Origin: Chloroflexota bacterium
GTDB lineage: Bacteria > Chloroflexota > Anaerolineae > B4-G1
Length of the DNA stretch: 64,000 nucleotides
Assembly (NCBI GenBank): GCA_024232355.1
Contig: JAAEPW010000079.1
Coordinates: 1-64,000 of the forward strand
Reading direction: 5' to 3'
Shown here: one piece after another, positions 31,587 through 40,112 of the stretch
Numbering within the stretch: the stretch's first letter is position 1
Layout: every line of letters begins with the position of its first letter
The notes under the pieces: model-generated
The model's input: the letters and a program-made list of their open reading frames with translations, nothing else
What the model was told of the DNA's origin: nothing
The model's database searches: none
Translations under genes and position numbers: made by a program

Positions 31587-33050
31587 ATGCGATCAAAAAT
31601 TATTTCTTGCACTAGTCGTTTGTTCATTGCTCATTGTTCATTGCTCATTGTCCTACTATTAACTCTGATCGGATGTGGAAGAACAACCCCAACGTCCGAG
31701 TCTGTACAGCCAACACCAGTACAAAGCCCACTACCCACCGCCACTGCCACACAGCCCCCAGAATTGCAGCCAATGATCGTTACTCTGGAACTGTGGCTGC
31801 CTGAACAATTAAACCCCTATGGTGACAATCCAGGTGCCGACATCCTCGCGCAGCAATTGGACAACTTTAGTGAAGCCTATCCCGACGTGCAGGTCGAGGT
31901 GATGGTAAAAAAATCCCACGGGCGAGGCGGCCTGCTCGATTTTTTGCGGACAGCGCGGGATGCCGCGCCATCCATTATGCCCGATCTAGTGGTACTGGAC
32001 GCAACCGAATTAGCGGTCGCCACCGGATTGGACGTCATCCGGCCACTCGACGCACTCCTCTCACCCGCCGACGTATCCGAGCGATTCCCTTTTGCCGTTG
32101 AATTGGGGACAGTAGATGAACAAACAATGGGCTTTGTCATCAGTACCGATGTGCAACACCTGGCCTATCGCCCGGCACTACTCGACTCACCACCGGTCTC
32201 CTGGACACAGTTCATCTCGCCGCCGATCTCTTTCTTATTCCCTGCCGGCGGGCGTGACCGGCAAGTCAATGATGCAACATTAATCCAGTACCTGGCAGCG
32301 GGCGGCAGATTGACTGATGAGGAAGGGAATCCTTCGCTGGACGAGGATGTGATGGTGAGCGTGTTGGATTTCTACAGCGATTGCGTCCATGCCGCCACGG
32401 CGATACCGATCATCATCACCCCAACCATTTCGACAACAGTCATGTCAGGCACCAACCCAACCATTTCACCCACTACCGCATTGACCATTCCACTGATACT
32501 TTCACCAACTATCATTTTACCCGATGTTTCGATGACCATCTCACCAACAGCCGTCTTGAGCATCAAAGATGCGGAACAAGTGTGGGAACAATTTCAAAGT
32601 GGAGCAAGCGACATCGCCGTGGTCCAAGCCGGGCGCTATTGGCTCGAGACAGACAGGACTTTTGCCCCAGCACCGATACCTACCCGTGACGGATATCACT
32701 TGAGCATCGCTCGACAGGAATGGGCAATAGCGATGGTGGCTGACGACCCGGCACGCCAGGCCTTGGCAATGCTGTTGTTCAATTGGCTTATCTTTCCCGA
32801 TCACGTGGGACAATGGACACAAGCCGCCGGTTACTTGCCGGGCATACGCAGTGCGTTGCGAGTCTGGGATGTATCGAGCGCAGACCGGGCTATGCTGCGC
32901 GATGTATTAGATGCTGCCGTGCCTGCCCCTCCGCCAGAAGTAATGCAAGCTGTCGGGCCAGTGATGCAAGATGCGGTGCGGGCCGTGTTCCGGGGATGGA
33001 ACACCCCTGAGGAAGCGGCTGCCTCCGCCGTTGACAACCTGAATCAATAG
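31587..33050 (+). CDS. ABC-type extracellular substrate-binding lipoprotein (family 1)
   Basis: A 487-residue lipoprotein. The signal peptide ends with the lipobox 'LIGC', giving lipidated Cys30. The body resembles family 1 sugar-binding proteins: 'QLDNFSEAYPDVQVEVMVKK', 'ATGLDVIRPLD', 'SDIAVVQAGRYW' and a C-terminal 'AAGYLPGIRSAL'. The ATG at 31587 has GGGAGAGG seven bases upstream. Residues about 268-325 are a Thr/Ile/Pro/Ser-rich low-complexity insertion absent from typical members. A heptanucleotide repeat encodes the signal peptide core. No permease or ATPase genes are nearby, so the ligand and transporter are unknown; the glycerate kinase downstream may be linked. Confidence 0.85.
   Translation: MRSKIISCTSRLFIAHCSLLIVLLLTLIGCGRTTPTSESVQPTPVQSPLPTATATQPPELQPMIVTLELWLPEQLNPYGDNPGADILAQQLDNFSEAYPDVQVEVMVKKSHGRGGLLDFLRTARDAAPSIMPDLVVLDATELAVATGLDVIRPLDALLSPADVSERFPFAVELGTVDEQTMGFVISTDVQHLAYRPALLDSPPVSWTQFISPPISFLFPAGGRDRQVNDATLIQYLAAGGRLTDEEGNPSLDEDVMVSVLDFYSDCVHAATAIPIIITPTISTTVMSGTNPTISPTTALTIPLILSPTIILPDVSMTISPTAVLSIKDAEQVWEQFQSGASDIAVVQAGRYWLETDRTFAPAPIPTRDGYHLSIARQEWAIAMVADDPARQALAMLLFNWLIFPDHVGQWTQAAGYLPGIRSALRVWDVSSADRAMLRDVLDAAVPAPPPEVMQAVGPVMQDAVRAVFRGWNTPEEAAASAVDNLNQ
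31623..31650. repeat. Heptanucleotide repeat (YTCATTG)x4 in a signal peptide
   Basis: TTCATTG CTCATTG TTCATTG CTCATTG, a perfect YTCATTG array, translated as the hydrophobic core of the lipoprotein signal peptide ('FIAHCSLLIV'). Confidence 0.85.
32388..32562. repeat. Low-complexity Thr/Ile/Pro-coding insertion
   Basis: Degenerate repeats of words such as 'accatttcacc' encode 'PTISPTTALTIPLILSPTI' and similar. The flanks read directly as conserved substrate-binding protein sequence ('FYSDCVHA' and 'DAEQVWEQFQSGA'), so this looks like an expanded insertion in a surface loop. Confidence 0.65.
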
Positions 33051-33063
33051 GAAAGTCGCATCG

Positions 33064-34380
33064 ATGCCCAACCACAACCTGCGCTCCGTCGCCACTGAAC
33101 TACAGCAAGCAGCACTGACCGCCATCGAACCAGCAGCAGCCGTGCACCGTCACGTCGATCGAGAGGGAACTACCCTCGTCGTCGCTAATCGACGCTATGA
33201 CTTGGCATCCTACGAGCGTGTGTTTGTCGTCGCTGGCGGAAAGGCAGCCGTGCCAATGACGGCGGCCCTCATTGACATTCTAGGCAATTACGTGAACGCC
33301 ACCATAGTTGTCACAAAGCGTGGCTCCCCTCTAAATCTCCAATCGCCCAATCTCCAAATTCTGGAAGCCGGACATCCAGTGCCTGACGAAAACTCGATAC
33401 GTGGAGCACAAGCCATCGTCGATCTGGTGAGCCAAGCAACGGAACGCGATCTGGTCATCTGTCTCATTTCTGGTGGAGGCTCGGCGCTATTGACGCTGCC
33501 CATACCTGGCCTGACCTTGACCGACCTCCAATCACTCACTGACGCGCTCCTCCGCTCCGGCGCGACGATAAACGAGATGAACACCGTGCGCAAGCACTGC
33601 TCGCAAATCAAGGGCGGCAACCTCGCCCAGCTGGCTGCCCCGGCGACGTTGATCACCCTCATCCTTTCGGATGTGGTTGGCGATCCCCTCGACGTCATCG
33701 CCTCTGGTCCCACCGTGCCCGATCCGACGACGGTGGCGGATGCAGAAGCGGTGCTGGAACGGTATGGAATTAAAGACCGAGTTTCTTTCCACGAGACACC
33801 CAAACCAGGCGATCCGGCCTTTGAGCGGATGCAACACGTCATCATTGGCTCCAACCGGTTGGCAGCGGTGGCGGCGATGAAGAAAGCGCGCAGGTTGGGG
33901 TTTAATACGTTACTGCTGAGCACCTACGTCGAGGGAGAAGCGCGAGAGACAGCACGAGTAGCGGCAGCACTGGCAAAGGGAATACGCGCCCACGGAGACC
34001 CCCTGTCTCCGCCAGCCTGCCTGGTGTGGGGCGGTGAAACCACAGTGACGATGCACGGCGATGGGAAAGGGGGTCGCAATCAAGAGTTGGCCCTTGCAGC
34101 GGCCATGGCCCTCGATGGCTGGCCCGGCGTGCTGGTGATGGCGCTGGCAACCGACGGCAGCGACGGTCCCACCGATGCGGCCGGTGCAACCATTACCGGA
34201 GAAACAGTAACTCGTGCCAAAGCATTGGGTCTTGATCCCCAAGCAGCATTAGATACCAACGACAGTTATGCTTTTTTCGACGCTTCAGGCGACCTGATTC
34301 GCACAGGCCCGACGGGAACAAACGTGAACGATTTGTTATTCATCCTGGTAGGAAACGACGACCCAACGAACGAGCAATGA
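33064..34380 (+). CDS. Glycerate 2-kinase (GckA/TtuD, DUF4147-MOFRL family)
   Basis: A 438-residue cytoplasmic enzyme expected to phosphorylate D-glycerate at C2. Family marks are 'FVVAGGKAAVPM', 'EAGHPVPDENSIRGA', 'CLISGGGSALLTLP', 'NTVRKHCSQIKGGNLA', 'LILSDVVGDPLDVIASGPT' and the MOFRL part 'VWGGETTVTMHGDGKGGRNQ', 'ATDGSDGPTDAAGA'. It starts 13 bases after the lipoprotein gene and overlaps the next by four bases, so the three form an operon. Just before 'EAGHPVPDEN' a heptanucleotide repeat encodes 'LNLQSPNLQIL', replacing the usual variable residues there. Confidence 0.93.
   Translation: MPNHNLRSVATELQQAALTAIEPAAAVHRHVDREGTTLVVANRRYDLASYERVFVVAGGKAAVPMTAALIDILGNYVNATIVVTKRGSPLNLQSPNLQILEAGHPVPDENSIRGAQAIVDLVSQATERDLVICLISGGGSALLTLPIPGLTLTDLQSLTDALLRSGATINEMNTVRKHCSQIKGGNLAQLAAPATLITLILSDVVGDPLDVIASGPTVPDPTTVADAEAVLERYGIKDRVSFHETPKPGDPAFERMQHVIIGSNRLAAVAAMKKARRLGFNTLLLSTYVEGEARETARVAAALAKGIRAHGDPLSPPACLVWGGETTVTMHGDGKGGRNQELALAAAMALDGWPGVLVMALATDGSDGPTDAAGATITGETVTRAKALGLDPQAALDTNDSYAFFDASGDLIRTGPTGTNVNDLLFILVGNDDPTNEQ
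33334..33355. repeat. Heptanucleotide repeat (AATCTCC)x3 in the glycerate kinase gene
   Basis: AATCTCC AATCGCC C AATCTCC, with one inserted base, lies in a variable surface stretch of the enzyme. Confidence 0.6.
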
Positions 34381-35297
34381 TGAACGTCACAGAAATCCCA
34401 CGAAACTGGGCCATTGATACCGTCGTCTCTGTGCAGACCATCCCCTCGTACTGGAGCAAGGCTTCCTGGGTCACTACCGCGGACAGTTCTGTCTACGTCT
34501 TGAAAGAAAAGGATGACCGCACTAGAATAAACAACGAATATGTACTCTTATCCTGGCTGGCGCAACACGATGTACCCGTTGCAGCACCCATGTTGGCTAT
34601 ATCCGGACAACCCTGTGCCCTCCACGACGGAAAAACTTTCTGTCTTTACCCTCGATTGCCGGGCGACGTCATTCACGACCACTACTCGGACGGGGCAAAG
34701 GAGAGAGCAAAAGGTTTTGGTCAAGCCATAGGACAGTTACACGTGGCGCTTGCAGAGTGGGAGATCACACCAGGCTTTGAGGAAATGAACCTGCTCAACT
34801 CGGTCACAAATTATGTCCTTCCTACCGTCCATGAAAAGAGTAATTGCCCTGACAGCCTCGATATTGAGGCTGTCAGTACCGCGGTGACAGATTTCGAGAC
34901 AAAGATCACGCCATTGTATAAGAGATTAACCAAGCATTTGATCCATCGAGACCCAAACCCTATGAATATGCTGTTCGACGGTGGAGAACTGAGCGGCATC
35001 CTGGATTTCGATATGGTGGTGAGAAGCGTCAGAATATTTGATCCCTGCTATTGTGCGTCGAGCATCCTAGTCAGCGGGTTTGGGCAACCCGAACAGAGAA
35101 CCGCGTGGAGCAATATCTTTTGCGCCCTACTCGATGGCTACGAACAGTACATCCCACTCACCGTCACCGAACGGGAAGCGATCCACCCTATCTTGATGTC
35201 CATTCAACTTTTGTTCATCGCGTTCAGCCTAAATATGGGGAATCCTGGCGCTGCCAAGTTCAACGAGAGAGTGCTTTACTGGCTCTGCGATATGTGA
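34377..35297 (+). CDS. APH-fold phosphotransferase (aminoglycoside/choline/homoserine kinase-like)
   Basis: A 306-residue kinase of the protein-kinase-like APH fold. The catalytic loop is 'HLIHRDPNPMNMLFD' (H190, D192, N197), followed by the metal-binding 'GILDFD' (D210, D212). The N-lobe has 'SSVYVLKEK' with the ATP lysine and Glu in 'NNEYVLLSWLAQHDVPVAAP'. It resembles homoserine-kinase II-like and spectinomycin-type enzymes more than classical aminoglycoside kinases. Because it is coupled to glycerate kinase (ATGATG overlap), a metabolic substrate is more likely than an antibiotic. The substrate cannot be fixed from sequence. Confidence 0.85.
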   Translation: MMNVTEIPRNWAIDTVVSVQTIPSYWSKASWVTTADSSVYVLKEKDDRTRINNEYVLLSWLAQHDVPVAAPMLAISGQPCALHDGKTFCLYPRLPGDVIHDHYSDGAKERAKGFGQAIGQLHVALAEWEITPGFEEMNLLNSVTNYVLPTVHEKSNCPDSLDIEAVSTAVTDFETKITPLYKRLTKHLIHRDPNPMNMLFDGGELSGILDFDMVVRSVRIFDPCYCASSILVSGFGQPEQRTAWSNIFCALLDGYEQYIPLTVTEREAIHPILMSIQLLFIAFSLNMGNPGAAKFNERVLYWLCDM

Positions 35298-35303
35298 TAT
35301 AAT
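35275..35303 (+). promoter_or_regulatory. Promoter of the partner-switching operon
   Basis: TTTACT (35275-35280), 17-base spacer, TATAAT (35298-35303) with the extended TGA in front. It overlaps the 3' end of the APH gene and would start transcripts about 50 bases before the STAS gene. Confidence 0.65.
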
Positions 35304-35358
35304 TCCCCTCGTAAACCCTATTACAAATTCAAATATCAAATCAATTAGGAGGTTAACA

Positions 35359-35694
35359 ATGCAAGTCACCACCGAAGAATTCAAACGCTGCGATCTGGTC
35401 AAGGCCGAAGGTCGTGTGGATAGCAAAACCGCCCCTCAGTTGTCAAAGGCGTTCGAAGCCATCACCGAGGCCGAACGTTTTAAAATCGTGTTTGATATGA
35501 GTGGAATTGAGTTCGTCTCCAGTGCCGGTTTGCGGGTAATGATCAGTGTGCAAAAGACCTGCAAGCGTTGGAACCGAGGAGAGTTGGTTCTAGCCAATGT
35601 ATCCGACAAGATCAAAGACGTTATGGACCTGGCGGGTTTTGTGCCCCTATTCAAGTTCTACGAAACGGCTATTGAGGCAGTCGGAGACTTTTAG
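35359..35694 (+). CDS. STAS-domain anti-sigma factor antagonist
   Basis: A 111-residue single-domain protein of the SpoIIAA/RsbV type, which binds an anti-sigma kinase until it is phosphorylated. The strand-helix pattern is complete: 'LVKAEGRVDSKTAPQLSKAF', 'KIVFDMSGIEFVSSAGLRVM' with phospho-acceptor serines S54/S55, and 'LVLANVSDKIKDVMDLAGF'. It is the first gene of a module with an RsbW-like kinase and a SpoIIE phosphatase. Strong ribosome site AGGAGG before the ATG at 35359. No sigma factor gene is adjacent. Confidence 0.93.
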   Translation: MQVTTEEFKRCDLVKAEGRVDSKTAPQLSKAFEAITEAERFKIVFDMSGIEFVSSAGLRVMISVQKTCKRWNRGELVLANVSDKIKDVMDLAGFVPLFKFYETAIEAVGDF

Positions 35695-35747
35695 CTCCAG
35701 TTGCTTTGTTGTTTCTGAACAACACCTAAACTGCGAGTTTGGTTGAT

Positions 35748-35800
35748 ACGCCAAGGTCGCTTCGGTTACCTGGACAAGAACCGAGGTGACCTTTTGGCGT
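35748..35800. promoter_or_regulatory. Long hairpin between the STAS and kinase genes
   Basis: ACGCCAAGGTCGCTTCGGTT (35748-35767) pairs with the reverse complement at 35779-35800 (about 19 pairs with a two-base bulge) around an 11-base loop. No T-run follows, so it is not a standard terminator. It may attenuate or protect the mRNA and set different levels of STAS and anti-sigma kinase. Confidence 0.65.
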
Positions 35801-35863
35801 CAATTATGTATCATGTTGTATAGAGAAAGAATTTTACAACTCGGCTCACAATTTCACGATTTG

Positions 35864-36298
35864 ATGGGAACTTTTTCAACTCTTACATTTCCTGGCCAAT
35901 TCGAAAGCCTGGCGGCTATCAGTGAATTTGTCACTGATGCCGCCAGAACTGCTGGCCTGGATGCGTGTGCCGTGGATGCGGTACAGTTGGCAGTGGATGA
36001 GGCGTGCAGCAACATTGTTGAACACGCTTATGGCGGCGAAAGATATGGCGATATCGAGTGTACGTGTCATATCAACGATGACAGTCTAACCATCATCATC
36101 CGAGACCATGGTCATCCCTTTGATCCTTCCCTCGTGCCAGAACCAGACACCTGTCCCTCGCTCGATGATGAAACATGCACTGGTGGAGGGCTGGGACTTT
36201 ACTTTATGCGTCAATTGATGGATAAGGTTGTATTCGAGTTCGCGCCAGATTCGGGCAACGTGGTGACGATGGTAAAACTGAAGGAGCCAACGTCTTGA
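35864..36298 (+). CDS. RsbW-like anti-sigma factor kinase (HATPase_c)
   Basis: A small serine kinase that should phosphorylate the STAS protein next to it and sequester a regulator. It shows the N box 'VDEACSNIVEHAYGG', the G1 box 'IRDHGHPFDP' and the G2 box 'TGGGLGLYFMRQLMD' in about 144 residues. The frame is open up to a GTG at 35786, but that lies within the long hairpin. The ATG at 35864 ('MGTFSTLTFPGQ') fits family lengths, though no ribosome site is visible there; an ATG at 35813 is the alternative. Its stop overlaps the TTG start of the phosphatase gene. Confidence 0.85.
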   Translation: MGTFSTLTFPGQFESLAAISEFVTDAARTAGLDACAVDAVQLAVDEACSNIVEHAYGGERYGDIECTCHINDDSLTIIIRDHGHPFDPSLVPEPDTCPSLDDETCTGGGLGLYFMRQLMDKVVFEFAPDSGNVVTMVKLKEPTS

Positions 36299-39200
36299 AT
36301 GACCAACCACAGACATCTGAGCGTCCAACACACCAACAGATTCTTCAACTGGGCGGGCAACTGGTTTCCTGCCCCGCAGTTAGCGCTCAAAAGACCCTAA
36401 TTGTAGAGACAGCTGCTCGGTTGGTGCAAGGTCAAGCTGATCTCTGGCTGGCCGAGACCCTTTACCGGCTACCTGTATCAGAGGAATCACTTTCCCCCAC
36501 TTGTGCCGAACTTCCATCCGACTTGATGCGTCGTGCCATCGACGCAGGCCAGGCCGTGAAAGGAAATACCCTAACGATTGCAATACCGTTACTCATCCCT
36601 GACGCAATCCTGGGAGCACTAGAAGTAAAACGGCCTGACGGTCCCGATTTTGTTGATGATGAGATTGAACTCCTCGATGGTTTGGTTGCCCAATCAGTAG
36701 TCGGTTTGCAGGCCACTCGTCAGGTAGCAATCGAGCGATGGCGAGTTGAACAACTCTCGCTAGTGCGCCAGGTCAGCGCCCAGGTAGCTGACGTTTTTAA
36801 CCTGGAAGAACTCGCCCGCCGCGTAACGGACTTGATCTTTCACACCTTTAAATATTACTTTATATCTCTCTTTATCCTCGAACCAGACGAGGGAATCCTG
36901 CATATGCCAGCTTGTGCCGGTCTACCCGATGATGGCAAGCTGCCCATCGATTTGCAAGTTCGGTTAGGCGAAGGGATCGTCGGCGGTGCGGCGCAGACTG
37001 GCACAGAAATCGTGGCCAATGACGTAGGCAACGAGCCTCGTTATTGCTATCTAGATGCACTGCCCGAAACTCGGTCCGAGGTCGCTCTGCCACTCAAAAC
37101 CAAAGGTCGCGTACTGGGCGTGCTCGACGTACAAAGCGACCAAACCAACGCTTTCGACGAAACAAATATGCTTGTTCTGCGTGCTTTGGCAGACAACGTT
37201 GCCATGGCAGTGGAACGCGCCCGACTCTATGGCGACCTTCGCCGTCGAGCCGATCAACTTTCGACCGTAGCCGACGTCAGCCGCGCCGTCGCCTCCATTC
37301 TGGATATAGACACTTTGTTCGACGAGGTGGTCAGGCTCATTCGGGAACAATTCGGCTACCCGTTCGTCTATTTGTTCACCGTAGCCCCCGGCCGCGGTCA
37401 AATCATCTATCGCGCGGGCACCGAACCTCAAGCGCCAGGTTACGAATCCCCAATTCAGCCGACCTGTGATCTGAATGACTCGGAAGGCATCGTTCCCTGG
37501 GTCGCATGCCACGGGAAAGCAGTGATCTGCAACGACATCGACACTGATCCCCGCTGTCACCCTTCCAAGCTACCGTCTGGCGATACCCGGGCCGAACTAG
37601 CCGTTCCCTTGATCTTTGGCAGCCAGGTGCTGGGCGTCCTCAATGTGCGGAGCGAGCAACAAGATGTCTTTGGCGACCAAGACCGCATCCTGTTCAAAGC
37701 TCTGGCAGACAGCGTGGCTACCGCGATCCGAAACGCCAACCTCTACCGCTCCGAGCGATGGCGTCGCCAGGTCGCTGACAGCCTGCGAGAAGTAGCCGGT
37801 CTGCTCTCCTCCGAGATGAGCCTCGACCAAGTGCTGGACGCTATCCTAGTCGAGTTGGAGCGCACCCTTCCCTGCGACGTAGTTGCCGTTTGGCTCTTGC
37901 GGAATGGAGACTTGTACCTATCTGCCGTTCACGGGTGCTCGGAGGAGGCGCGCGTAAACGTATCCTCGCCCGACACCGACTCTTGGCTTGGTCGGGCACT
38001 AAACGCCGAACAACCCATTGCGCGCACTTTCCAGTCGCCACCTGATCCACTGGGCGCTACCCTTGGATTTTCGCTTGAGCATTCCGCTGTCGCTGCCCCG
38101 TTGCGCGCTGCTGACCAACACCTAGGAGTCTTGACCTTGGCTCATCGTGCTCCGGGACGCTATGGGACCGAGGCGCGGATGATAACATCCGCTTTCGCCA
38201 GCTATGCGGCTGTCGCCATCGAAAACGCCCGACTTTACCAAGAGTCCCAGGAACTGGCCCGCATCTCGACGGTGATGCTCCAGGTAGCCGAGGCCACTCG
38301 GTCGCTAGCAACTCTCGACCAAGTGCTGCAAACCGTGTCCCATCTCGTGCCGACGTTGGTCGGCGTGGATCGCTGCGCCATCCTGCTGTGGGACAACGCC
38401 ACAGTGGCCTTTACACCGGCTGCTGCTGCCGGGCTTACCCCGGTGCAGTGGGACGATTTCAAGCAATGGTCTGTCACACCGGGCGAAGAGCCAGTCTTTG
38501 ATGACCTGCGCCAAAGCAAGGCCCCCATTTTTATTTATGACGTAACGACTGATTCCAGGCTATCGGATCTGATTGTCTGGGATCTCGGTTTCGAGTCGTT
38601 ACTGTTACTACCTCTCCTTGCCCAAGACGAGGTCCTGGGCGCGATGCTGATTGACTATCAAAGCGATTGGTTCGAGTTCGAGACCACGGGAACGGGAATG
38701 GTCCACGACGAACGGTTGGTCATCATCCAAGGAATCGCTCTCCAGACAGCAGCCGCTGTCGAGAACACCAAACTACGAGAGGCACAACAGGAAGAAGCCT
38801 ACGTGTCGGCAGCGTTACTACAAGTAGCACAGGCCGTAGCCAACTTGACGAATCTGGACGACGTGCTGAGCACCATCGTTCGCATCACACCCATCCTGGT
38901 AGGAGTAGAACGGTGCATCATCTTTTTGTGGGATGACGAGGAACTTTTCTTTCGCCCAGCGCAAGCGTATGGCATCCCCCGCGATGCACAAGCAACCCTT
39001 ATGGCCCAACGCTACACGCCTGGCGAATTTCGCCTCCTCGACGACGTTCGCGAGCGTGATAGTCCGATGGTTTATTCTCCCGATAACGATGCAGGAAATC
39101 GTATCCCCGCTGACCTTGCTGATTTCTTGTCGCTTCCTACAGAAAATTTACAGGAGAATCCTCGCTCGTTACTGGCTGTACCGCTCTCGGTCAAGGGAGA

Positions 39201-40074
39201 CATACTTGGTGCTATGATATTGGAAGAGGCCCACGTATCACACCGTTCTCGCGAAAGATGGCTGGAAATCATCAATGGGATCTCACATCAAGCAGCACTG
39301 GCCGTACAAAGCGATTTACTTCAGCAAGAAATGGCCGAACGCGAGCGGCTAGAACGCGAACTACAGCTCGCCCACGACATTCAGCAGACCTTTATGCCCG
39401 GTCAATGGCTCAATCTGCCAGGCTGGAATTTGGCCTTTACCTGGCGCGCGGCACGTCAGGTTGCGGGAGACTTTTACGACTTTTTCGAGTTACCCAATCA
39501 ACAGCTAGGGCTCGTCATCGCAGACGTAGCCGACAAAGGGATGCCGGCCGCTCTCTTTATGGCCCTCACACGCGCCCTGGTGCGTGCAGCAGCGCTGGAG
39601 GAAACGTCGCCTGTGGCCGCTATGGCACGCGTCAACGACCTGTTGGTGCCCGATGCCCAATCCGGTATGTTTGTCACTGCCATTTATGCTGTCCTATCGT
39701 TAGAGACAGGCGAGTTGGTCTATGCCAATGCCGGGCACAATCTGCCATTGCTCTTGCGTTCTCACTCGCAAGAGTTGGAGCAACTCAAAAAAGGTGGAAT
39801 GGCACTTGGTGTCTTGGAGGGTGTGCGGCTAAAAGAGCACGTCGTCTCTCTCGATCCTGGCGATAGTTTGATTTTTTACACCGATGGCATCACTGAGGCT
39901 TTTTCTGTAGAAAACCAGATCTATGGGGAAGAACGTTTACAAGCAACCATTCAAGCAACCAATGGTAGCTCGGCCCAAACTATGCTGGACGCCATCGACG
40001 ATTCAGTAGATACATTCATCGGCGATGCGATCCCTTCTGATGATCGAACCATCATGATCCTCCATCGGCAATAA
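36295..40074 (+). CDS. Multi-GAF SpoIIE-type serine phosphatase
   Basis: A 1259-residue soluble protein with about six GAF domains in tandem (roughly 20-145, 155-310, 325-485, 500-650, 665-830, 845-1010), a short coiled coil ('MAERERLERELQLAHDIQQ'), and a C-terminal SpoIIE/PP2C phosphatase (about 1045-1255). Metal-binding acids are in 'VAGDFYDF', 'IADVADKGMPAALFM', 'YTDGITEAF' and 'SDDRTIM'. It should dephosphorylate the STAS partner in response to several ligands. AAGGAG lies eight bases before a TTG at 36295, which overlaps the stop of the kinase gene; the nearby ATG at 36299 is in the wrong frame. Confidence 0.92.
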   Translation: MNDQPQTSERPTHQQILQLGGQLVSCPAVSAQKTLIVETAARLVQGQADLWLAETLYRLPVSEESLSPTCAELPSDLMRRAIDAGQAVKGNTLTIAIPLLIPDAILGALEVKRPDGPDFVDDEIELLDGLVAQSVVGLQATRQVAIERWRVEQLSLVRQVSAQVADVFNLEELARRVTDLIFHTFKYYFISLFILEPDEGILHMPACAGLPDDGKLPIDLQVRLGEGIVGGAAQTGTEIVANDVGNEPRYCYLDALPETRSEVALPLKTKGRVLGVLDVQSDQTNAFDETNMLVLRALADNVAMAVERARLYGDLRRRADQLSTVADVSRAVASILDIDTLFDEVVRLIREQFGYPFVYLFTVAPGRGQIIYRAGTEPQAPGYESPIQPTCDLNDSEGIVPWVACHGKAVICNDIDTDPRCHPSKLPSGDTRAELAVPLIFGSQVLGVLNVRSEQQDVFGDQDRILFKALADSVATAIRNANLYRSERWRRQVADSLREVAGLLSSEMSLDQVLDAILVELERTLPCDVVAVWLLRNGDLYLSAVHGCSEEARVNVSSPDTDSWLGRALNAEQPIARTFQSPPDPLGATLGFSLEHSAVAAPLRAADQHLGVLTLAHRAPGRYGTEARMITSAFASYAAVAIENARLYQESQELARISTVMLQVAEATRSLATLDQVLQTVSHLVPTLVGVDRCAILLWDNATVAFTPAAAAGLTPVQWDDFKQWSVTPGEEPVFDDLRQSKAPIFIYDVTTDSRLSDLIVWDLGFESLLLLPLLAQDEVLGAMLIDYQSDWFEFETTGTGMVHDERLVIIQGIALQTAAAVENTKLREAQQEEAYVSAALLQVAQAVANLTNLDDVLSTIVRITPILVGVERCIIFLWDDEELFFRPAQAYGIPRDAQATLMAQRYTPGEFRLLDDVRERDSPMVYSPDNDAGNRIPADLADFLSLPTENLQENPRSLLAVPLSVKGDILGAMILEEAHVSHRSRERWLEIINGISHQAALAVQSDLLQQEMAERERLERELQLAHDIQQTFMPGQWLNLPGWNLAFTWRAARQVAGDFYDFFELPNQQLGLVIADVADKGMPAALFMALTRALVRAAALEETSPVAAMARVNDLLVPDAQSGMFVTAIYAVLSLETGELVYANAGHNLPLLLRSHSQELEQLKKGGMALGVLEGVRLKEHVVSLDPGDSLIFYTDGITEAFSVENQIYGEERLQATIQATNGSSAQTMLDAIDDSVDTFIGDAIPSDDRTIMILHRQ

Positions 40075-40084
40075 ATCTACAAGC

Positions 40085-40112
40085 TAAAAATCTAGAAATC
40101 TCCAGTCTCCAA
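40085..40112. repeat. Degenerate heptanucleotide repeat crossing a stop codon
   Basis: On the minus strand TTGGAGA CTGGAGA TTTCTAG followed by similar words. The array encodes the last residues of the SGNH-like protein ('ILETGDF') and its stop. Confidence 0.55.
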
